Translations under genes and position numbers: made by a program
The notes under the pieces: generated by a model
What the model was told of the DNA's origin: nothing
The model's input: the letters and a program-made list of their open reading frames with translations, nothing else
Database searches by the model: none
Shown: positions 56,463-64,000 of the stretch, in pieces
Position numbering within the stretch: the first letter of the stretch is position 1
Layout: every line of letters starts with the position of its first letter
Source of the DNA: Mesotaenium endlicherianum
Lineage: Eukaryota; Streptophyta; Zygnematophyceae; Zygnematales; Mesotaeniaceae
NCBI GenBank assembly: GCA_009602735.1
Contig: WELA01009122.1
Coordinates: 137,245-201,244, forward strand
Length of the DNA: 64,000 bases
Direction: 5' to 3'

Positions 56463-58043
56463 AAAAAGAGGTTTTAGGAGACACAAATAGGCGAGAATCG
56501 ACGAAGTCGAGCTAATCTGATCGGAAGCATTAGTTTTTGTTATGGGTTTGAGTGAGATGTATGAAGACTTGACGTGAATGAGTTGAACACCATGTATTTG
56601 ATTTCTATTTCTAAATCTTAAATAAAAAAATAATTGTTCACATTGCCCTTGATCGATGATTAATAGTAACATTATTTTTTAAATATTTAAAACTAAAACG
56701 AATATTTTCAAGCTAAGAATGCAAGTATATGCTATTCTAATTTTCAGATCTGTGTGATATTTGTGCACTTCACAAACTCATGCTATGTGAAGTTGTCCCT
56801 TGAAACGCTTGTTGCATCATGCTTTTTTTGCGCATTATATTTTGGTGCATATTTGCTAAGAGCTCCATAAGACAGATTACTTCTCAAAAATGAGCCCCAA
56901 ATTTTGCACATGTAATGAGTACCAATATACATACCCTGGCTAAATTCCCACAACATGGAAATTGAGGTCCCTAGAGTTATGAAGATTCAAGTTTTTCTGT
57001 TTTGGCGCTAAATTTTTGGATGTCATTCTTTTCGATTTTTTCACTTTTAGAAAAATCATCTTGAACTAAAAAATATTCGATCAGCAAGATTGTGATGTCA
57101 ACTTTCCAAATCTGTGCTTCATTATATGATTGGACTTTTACTATAATAACAAAAATTTCAGGAGTAAGGTAGTAGATCCATCAGTAAGTGTGAGTTACCG
57201 TGGGCTATCTAATGTGAGGTTCTTCGCAACCTACCTACGGCACATGTAAGTCTGAACTTCAAGTAGAATGGGGACGTGTCACAGCAGTTCACACGCGACC
57301 TCACCTGACACACTCCTACTTGCTTTTATGTCAACAGCTTTGACGATTTTTCTGAAGGTGAAAGAGCTTCAAGAAGCAAACTTCCCAAGGGCACCATATA
57401 AATTTTGTTGAATTTTTCTTTGCTACTTTCTTTTTTTTCCTTCATTTTCACGCAAAGAGTTATTTCCCCCTTTGCCAAACGTCCACGTTAAAGTTGACAT
57501 TTGACTTCGGAGGCCAAAGTTGGGAGGTTAAACAAGACGACAACCTTACACGGCGGGCTAATATTAGGCAGGCCTCCGAGAGGGTTTGAGGCACTGACTA
57601 TTAGAGCTTACATACTAGATTCTCTCTTTATAATCAATGAGTTTTCAGATACTAATTATATGGAGATCCTGAAAAGATCAAGTTTAGACAATAAAAGGGC
57701 AAAAATTGAAATCTTGTGTACGTTGGTATTCAGAATAAGTCTTGATGATGTCGACACTTATCGTGTCGAAAGGGCAAGCGACCGCCAAATCTAAGCGATC
57801 CAACCAAAATTGCTAGCGGTGGTGTACCACCACCGCACCAAAAGTACTAAAACCATTGTTTTTGATTGAAACGAGCAGCTATATCAAGCAGCCGTTGCGA
57901 GCTACTCCTCATTGCACATTTTGCACAAGTTATGCACACCAAACATACCCCCCACCCACCCCAACATTAAACATCACAAGGTACCACCAAAAGACGCACA
58001 AGCCAAAGGAGCACAGAGAACACAAGTCCCACCAAGGACCAAG
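56463..58043. other. No recognised gene
   Basis: AT-rich DNA. The one moderate frame (57501-57794) has no ATG start and no known motif. A perfect small inverted repeat GCGGTGGTG-TAC-CACCACCGC lies at 57816-57836. No transposon domain seen. Confidence 0.45.
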
Positions 58044-58993
58044 TGTAATGATTTGAGCTTTTTAGGCGTATTTGGGACGTTTTCCCAATTACCTAAAATA
58101 CGTTAAACTATTTATCATAAGTTATTTGATAAATGATTGCATCACATTGAATTATTTGCCACACACGTGTGCCGATTAATTCCCGGTCGATTGGCGAAAC
58201 GACCGAGATACTATTGCAAAAAGCGTCGTAACGTAATTCGACTACTTCGCAAAAGTACGACATAATTATTCATAAAGTTACTTTGAATAATTATGAGATG
58301 ATAATTTAATTAATCATTGTTTGATTAAGTTATTTTGATTGTCATTATTACGAATGATGGACAATCACACATTTCGGGTTACGACTAGTCGTAATACGAA
58401 GAAACTGTCGTATCATTAATACGAACAAACAGTCGTAAAGTCAAACGAAACGAAATGTGCAAAGTCGCTTTGCATCCGAGCGGATTCGAACCCGCGACTT
58501 TCGTTTAAAACGTTCACACCTAACCGATTGGCCAAAGTAGCTTTTCAAACTACCGGTTCATGACGAAAGCATGTGTACGCGACTCCGCGGTCAATCGCGA
58601 CTTTTTCGGAAAGTCGCGAGAACGCGAAAACGCCCGTTTGGCGCAAAACGGTTTTTCGGAAACCGTCGAAAAGTCTCCAAACGGCCAACTGCGCGTTTCN
58701 TGTTTCAAGCATTCGGCCGAATGGGACACGTCCCTTCGACCGTTTTCGTTGAACATGAACCAGTGCCCTAGGTGGTGACTCGAAGCACTCCAGTGCCTCA
58801 TGTTGTGCTGGTATAAATACCTGCAGAGTCATTGTGAGTGCAACTCTCACAAGCACACATTCTACGTTAGTTTTCACTTTCGCTCTTTTGAGTATTTCGT
58901 CAATGTCCACAAGTATACAGATTTTCCTCCCACTTGAATCAAATATTCCTTGAATATCGAGGAAAGATCCTCTCGAAAAGCAGAAACGTCACA
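58044..58993 (+). repeat. Solo LTR, family C
   Basis: 950 bp, TGTAATGATTTGAG...GAAACGTCACA, with a perfect 5-bp target-site duplication CCAAG (58039-58043 and 58994-58998). It contains a single N at 58700, where the bases around it (gtttc on both sides) look like an unmerged overlap. Palindromic TATA GGTATAAATACC at 58810-58821. Confidence 0.93.
58472..58541 (-). other. tRNA-like module inside the C LTR
   Basis: Minus strand, about 70 bases. It has a good A-box-like word (TTGGCCAATCGGTTAGG), a perfect B box (GGGTTCGAATCC) at tRNA spacing and a T-arm stem. The acceptor stem is only partly paired and the anticodon stem is weak, so it is probably not a working tRNA. The same module sits in every C LTR in the window (about 29648-29720, 41432-41502, 44993-45063, 50998-51068). 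Confidence 0.65.
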
Positions 58994-61082
58994 CCAAGGG
59001 ACCTACACCAAGGGGCTGGACAATTTTGGAAAACACGCCATACGTAAACTCAGGCATAACAATATACGACCTTGTTCGTTGGAGATTATAGAGTCTAGAT
59101 ACCCAAGGTCCTCGTACACACACATTGTTTGTCTCGGCAAATAAATAAATTAGAAATAAAGATAGCAAGCGCACATATAGTTAATTTTGAAACTACTATA
59201 TTAGATAATGACGAAAAGAGATGCATACCGCGTGCACTATTGAGCTTGATATTCATTGTATTCTTACGGCTGTCTTTCTGGCTAACAAAGTAACAACTTT
59301 TTTGCTGACATAAGTGTCGAAGAACATCAAAGTAGGTAACATATAGTACTTGTGAATTTTTTTTTTGAAGTCCTTGGGGAGTTTGCTTTATGAACCTCTT
59401 TCACATAGAAATGTCGTGGAAAATTCTAAAAAGAAAGCGAGTAGGAGTCTTTCAGGTAAGGTCGCGTATGACAACCCATACTCTCAGATTTGACTGGGTT
59501 TCTTTCGCCACTCTGTCGAAAAACGTGTTCTCGACTCTTCGCTACTCTGGCGAAGCTTTTTCCGTTATAATGTGAAGTCTTCGGCCGTTTGCCCAAGCAC
59601 ATCAACTAAGCTTGTGGAAAATCTCGACGGGTGCCGTTTGCCCGTGCGCCTCGGATGGGCTCGAGCCTGCGGGTTAAAATATACCCGCTACCAAAAAGCT
59701 CCACCACCATGCGTGGTGCCATGAAATTGAGAGGTATTCGGGTACTACCAAAGCAACTTGAAAGCACGGTACACCCTGAACTATTTGAAATTGTTGGACA
59801 TTGCTGGATACGGCCGACGCTTGCAAGCGTGCGTGTGGGTGATGGTACGTGTCTTTCAGTGCACATATGAGTGAGTGTACATGCGGCTGTGTGACCTCAG
59901 ATTCTTTGAAACTGCACTTTCAATTGAAAACATAGTGGATTAGGTGAATGACGGATGGTATCCTATGTAAAGGACGTAATGGCGCGCGTGCGGGAGTGCA
60001 TGATGCGCATATGTGCGCATGAATATGTGCAACAGTGCGTCTACGCATGCAAAGTACGCGAGTGTTTATGCATAGGTGCATGCACATATGCTTGAGTGTG
60101 TATGCATGGATCCGTGTGTGGTGTATGTAAAAGCGCACTTGCAAACTTAGTGAGTGTATAGTTGCATATGAACGCTTGCATGCAAAGATGCAATTTAAGT
60201 AATGCTTTTGCTCCTGTGTTTGTGTGCATATCTTATGTGCACGCTTGAATGCAAACTTGCCAATTATTTAGAGATGGTGCTTGTATGAAAGAGTGAAAGA
60301 TTTATACTCGTACTTACAAAATTTTGCATAAGATTGATTTGATTGTGTAAAGACATTTTTAAGAAAACTTCGGATTTTGAATATGGTCAACTAGTCAAAC
60401 AATATTTGTTGCAAATATTCACTCGCACCTAAGCTCAAGATGTAACATGTATGGCAATATCCACAATGGCAACAAATTAGTTGTAGAATACGTGCGTATC
60501 GTTACGCCGTCGTCCACGAGATAAATAAAATACAATACATATCTAAAAAATTGAATATATACACATTGAAGTAAACATTTAGAAAATGCTAAAAACTATT
60601 GATTTCAAGGCAAAAAATTACAATATGCATGTTGCGAGTGACAGCCATGGACGGTCTGACACGCGCGGCGGAAGTGACGGCGAGTCAAAGTACGGTATGA
60701 AGACCCGTTGACTAAAGAAGACCAAGTCACAAAAATCTTGAAAGTCGAGCACGCAAGACTCCAACAGAGGAGCAGAGAGCTGACACGAGCGTGAGTCTCG
60801 AGCCGAGGTGTCATCAAAATTGATGTGCAGCTTGGAGGGAAACACAAGTATGCACAGAATTAGAGTCCCATTTGCGAAGAAAAATAAAAGAAAGTGAAGG
60901 AAGAGTGTGAAGGAGAAGAAGTCATCCTCTTGGCAATCGGGACCCGGAGAGTCACGCTTCTGCAAAGTGTATTCAAAAATTCATTTCCTTTTGCATTCTA
61001 AATTTATATATAAAACTAGCTCTACAAAGTTTCTAGGCAAGATTCAACTTATTAAGAGGCTAGAGTTGGCATATTTGATATG
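58994..61082. other. Unassigned DNA with a possible host exon
   Basis: Mixed-composition DNA between two solo LTRs. One possible exon at about 59631-59843 (frame reading MRGAMKLRGIRVLPKQLEST then VHPELFEIVGHCWIRPTLAS) ends at a good donor-like GATG|GTACGTGT. I do not recognise the protein. From 60300 to 61082 no frame is convincing; a minus-strand frame at 60965-60618 has no known motif. Confidence 0.35.
59980..60260. repeat. Degenerate TG/CATG-rich repeat
   Basis: Loose purine-pyrimidine alternation (tgtgcgcatg, tgcatgcaca, gtgtgtatgc words). It follows the possible donor site at 59844 and resembles the GTG-rich DNA before the exostosin exon (138-240), as if both were introns of similar composition. 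Confidence 0.55.
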
Positions 61083-61816
61083 TGAAATGAATCGACTTAC
61101 CAATAGGCAATTTACAATTAATAAAAGATCTTCGTATCAGCAAGTAATGTTCATGGTATTTTCTGTCAATTGATTTAACAGCAACAGACAATACACTAGC
61201 AGTAAACAATATTCATAAGTCAAACAGAAGTAAACGAGCATCAATCATACAATCAGTAAACTCATACATAAGCAAGGTTAGAAGACAGCTTGCATTAATG
61301 GCTTCTCGCCTTAAATTTATATATCTCTCAGTAAGCGACACAAGAGAGTTGGCCTCATTTTTGATGCCGAACTCGAGAGCAATACCTAGCATATGTACAT
61401 GGAATAAGTGTACAGTTCAACGGCAAGTGCAATGGCACCACCTACCCGGGAGTTAACCACGTTGGTAGGACCTCGGCTAACCAAATCCACAGCCATCTCC
61501 CATCATCCCGAAGCGCCATCCACCCTAAGAGTGTCTTCTGGCCACTCATCTTGCACAACACACTTAGATGCATAACTAAGCAATTTGTTGCTACCGAGTA
61601 CGGCAGTCAGCTGATATTCAAAGAATGTGTCAGCGAGTTGACCTAAGGCAACATGTTGACCAAAATTGACTTCAGCCTGCTGCTCTCGGCTAAGTTATTA
61701 AACTAAGTATATAAAATCCAGCAAGCTTGATATTAGCTGCAGTTCAGCAGACTGAACTTACTTAACTTGTATATTTAAATAAATATTATATCTATCTAGT
61801 ATACTGATTCATTACA
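61083..61816 (-). repeat. Solo LTR, family B
   Basis: 734 bp, TGAAATGAATCGAC...TGATTCATTACA. The flanks ATATG (61078-61082) and ACATG (61817-61821) match at 4 of 5 bases, a probable slightly decayed target-site duplication. No internal B sequence adjoins it. Confidence 0.88.
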
Positions 61817-62023
61817 ACATGTTAGGAAAGTGTTGGAGAAAACTAGAATTGACATCAAAGTGCATAAATAACGTATAAGATGAGTTGTTGATTAGTTTTT
61901 TAATTTTCATAGGTCCTTTTCGCAACAAGCAAGTGCTATGATTGAGATCTCAGTGACGAATTGAGAAACACAGATACACAATGAAATACTGATAAGCATA
62001 ATTAAGGGCAGAGAAGCTCCGGC

Positions 62024-62526
62024 TGTAGTGAAACAAATAGATAAAGTACTTAGTAAAACAGAATACTTTATCTATTCAAGACAAGGATCTTTGAACACAA
62101 GTGGTAGCTTCTTGAAAGAGAGATGGCTTCTTGAAAGTTAATATATTTCTGGATTTTGGCAAGTACAAGAGTGATTCTGGAATGTCTTTCTATGTTCTAG
62201 CTCTTGTTTATATACTTGCTACATAAGTAATTTCTAGGAAGGTGTATGTTGATGTGTTGGCACCCAACACATCCCAAAACTTGCCACCTCTTTCTAGAAT
62301 AATGTACACATGTCCTTTTGACCTAAAAATGGCACATCTGACTTTTGCCACATGGAGTTCTTCTAGGTCTTTCCTCTAACTTCGAAAATGCCTTGGAAGG
62401 TTCAAAGGACATGAACCAAGTTACTAGAGTACCTATTCACACTTGACTCCACACAATACTACTCCAAATATATTTGAAAACATTAAAATATATGCAAACT
62501 AATATATAATAACTCAAATCACTACA
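62024..62526 (-). repeat. 3' LTR of E2
   Basis: 503 bp, TGTAGTGA...TCACTACA, next to a minus-strand polypurine tract (tatcggggggg). It is a near match to the solo LTR at 51899-52401. Confidence 0.92.
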
Positions 62527-63293
62527 TCACCCCCCCGATAGAAAAAGCGACGTCTCGGCGCGTCAAGTCAGGTCTTACACATGTGGAGCAAACTAGTCAA
62601 CAGTTTCAAGTCAGATGCCACACATGTGAAGAGGACTAGTCAAAGGCGCCAAGTCAGGTGCTACACATGTAAGGTAGACTAGGCAAGGTCGTAGGTGGTG
62701 TGACCTTATTGGCTAGCCTACTCCTTAATGATAAAGAAAATTGTACAAGTTGGCCCAGAATCTGCCACGAACTCAAAAATTCATAGCGGCCACAGAACTG
62801 CTCCAAATCTGAAAATTCGAGTGCCAGACGGACCGCGTCGGAGAACTCTACCGGGTCACCAAATTTGAGAGCATTCTCATTTCTGGACTGTCGTTGAGAG
62901 CTGAGAGAGTAGGCACTCCTCCAAATCTGTGCAGAAACTTCTGAAAATCATAAGTCCTTCTATACTTCTCCAAATTCTGCAAACTAAGTCTCAAACTGGA
63001 CGCTGTAAGATGTCCTACCAGATTCTTGAGTTTCAGAGCATTCCAAGTTCAGGGGAAGGCACAATGTCAGAAGGCATATTCTGTCCTAACAATGCCAGCA
63101 GCCTGANCCTTCTAATTAGAGCATCATATCTCTCTCACCAGTTCTCCAAATTGAGCAAACTTGGACTCTAAATGACTGGCTACTCATGGACTATAGCCAG
63201 GTAAATTTTCAGAATTTATTAATAAGAGACCTATCGCCAGTAGCAGTTTTAGTTTTCTGTCCAGAAACTGCAAGAAGAGAAAAGTGTCTAATG

Positions 63294-63956
63294 TCATTTT
63301 TTCCTCTTTGTGGTTCTTGCAGGCTGCCTCCAAGGGGTCTTCTGCTGCTTCTTGATGGTGGCAGGCTGCCTCCCTGAAGTCTTCGGGCTTCTAGTAGAGA
63401 GACTTGGGGCTGGTCCAAGATGGGGGTTGGCGGCATGGAAGCGCTTCAACTTTCTCTGAACTTTGTCAAGGTAGTGCGCCGCCACCCAACTATTCTCCGA
63501 ATCTGGATATCCTTTCCACTTGATCAAGTATTGCTGCTGTCTCCTGAAATTTCTCATAGCCACTATGTCTTCCACTTCGTACTCCAAATGATCATCCACT
63601 ATTGTTGGGGCTGGTGGGGTTGTCACACGTCCTGGGAACTTGTTGTCGGGTTGCACATATGGCTTGAAGAGGGAAGCGTGGAATACGGGGTCGATGTGCA
63701 TAGTCTGGGGAAGTTCTAGCTTGAAAGCAACGGGGTTGACTTGCTGGATAATCTTGAAGGGTCCCAAATACTTGGGAGAGAACTTGCTGCCGGCAGGCCT
63801 GTTGTTCAGGGAAATGTTCTTGGATGATAGTAACACGTTGTCACCCACTCTGTACGTAATTTCTCTTCTGGATCTGTTCGCCACTCTTGCTTGAGCATCT
63901 TGCGCGTGTTGTAGAGCTTTCTTCGCTGCTGTAAGGGCTGCTTCTAATGTCTCCAT
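63294..63956 (-). CDS. pol C-terminus with chromodomain of E2 (partial frame)
   Basis: 220 codons on the minus strand. Starts METLEAALTAAKKALQHAQD, then the integrase SH3-like part (RREITYRVGDNVLLSSKNIS, YLGPFKIIQQVNPVAFKLEL, HIDPVFHASLFKPYVQ), then a chromodomain (LEYEVEDIVAMRNFRRQQ, YLIKWKGYPDSENSWVAAHY) and a basic Lys/Arg/Ser/Pro tail. Chromodomains on integrases are thought to steer insertion to heterochromatin. E1 at 8381-8629 is homologous. Confidence 0.85.
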   Translation of the reverse strand: METLEAALTAAKKALQHAQDAQARVANRSRREITYRVGDNVLLSSKNISLNNRPAGSKFSPKYLGPFKIIQQVNPVAFKLELPQTMHIDPVFHASLFKPYVQPDNKFPGRVTTPPAPTIVDDHLEYEVEDIVAMRNFRRQQQYLIKWKGYPDSENSWVAAHYLDKVQRKLKRFHAANPHLGPAPSLSTRSPKTSGRQPATIKKQQKTPWRQPARTTKRKK

Positions 63957-64000
63957 AAAATCTGTGGCTGCAGGTACTTCATCATGGCCAGCCGTGAAGC

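Larger units (their letters stand above)
62024..64000 (-). mobile_element. Ty3/gypsy chromovirus E2, 3' part, runs off the window
   Basis: Minus strand: integrase C-terminal end and chromodomain (63956-63294), 3' region (63200-62527), polypurine tract (62541-62527) and 3' LTR (62526-62024). It closely parallels E1 at 6877-9435. The rest of the element lies to the right of the window. An N at 63107 lies in the 3' region. Whether the copy is whole cannot be judged. Confidence 0.88.

Noticed and set aside
58472-58541. A functional tRNA gene
   Set aside because: The A and B boxes are good but the acceptor and anticodon stems pair poorly, and the segment is part of a repeated LTR.
60618-60965. 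115-codon minus-strand Phe/Leu-rich frame
   Set aside because: No homology words, biased composition and no supporting splice or promoter context.
1-64000. CRISPR arrays, bacterial operons or rRNA genes
   Set aside because: No regularly spaced repeats, Shine-Dalgarno-type gene packing or rRNA sequence; the window is clearly eukaryotic transposon-rich DNA.

Overview
This window looks like a repeat-choked piece of a large green-lineage (plant or streptophyte-alga type) nuclear genome. One GC-rich host gene, a GT47 exostosin-family glycosyltransferase, lies at the left edge (270-2179, 5' exons outside the window). Nearly everything else is transposable-element sequence: chromodomain Ty3/gypsy elements, Ty1/copia, DUF659-type hAT transposases and a piggyBac fragment. 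A charophyte alga would fit (plant-type chromoviruses, iMet-type primer sites, DUF659 hATs, very high repeat load), but the sequence alone does not prove the species.

Layout. 1-2179: exostosin gene. 2180-4312: no recognisable gene. 4313-6876: degenerate CAGCA/TGCTG repeats, with an inverted centre near 4912, surrounding pieces of a minus-strand hAT transposase. 6877-9435: minus-strand chromovirus E1. 9440-10090: second, plus-strand hAT transposase. 10091-14568: minus-strand chromovirus B1. 14948-15419: solo copia LTR. 15451-15800: scrap of family C. 15801-29460: very long GC-rich element A. 29461-42008: family C copy C1, holding the well-preserved chromovirus B2 (31736-38574) and a tail of another chromovirus D (38575-39517). 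42009-54105: minus-strand copia, split by the inserted family C copy C2 (44590-51484) and by a solo E LTR (51899-52401). 54106-64000: partial and solo LTRs of families B and C, a piggyBac C-terminal fragment, unassigned DNA, and the 3' half of a second E element running off the window.

Main find. Element A (15801-29460) is a Ty3/gypsy-type element with gag (two zinc knuckles), an aspartic protease, reverse transcriptase/RNase H and integrase. It also carries a cytosine-5 DNA methyltransferase domain with motifs I, IV, VI, VIII, IX and X in canonical order between protease and RT, and a PHD-finger-like zinc module after the integrase, where its neighbours carry chromodomains. A DNA-methylation writer and a chromatin reader on one retroelement is the strongest candidate here for a little-described system. 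The copy itself is a broken fossil.

Other points: family B has a third ORF (coiled coil, then an acidic tail) after pol, with a CAG|GATG acceptor-like start in both copies. Family C LTRs carry an antisense tRNA-like module and a TATA box set in a palindrome whose arms change together between copies. Family B LTRs carry a conserved hairpin. A single N at 19839 sits exactly at the junction of an 1869-bp tandem duplication that looks identical, suggesting an assembly artefact.
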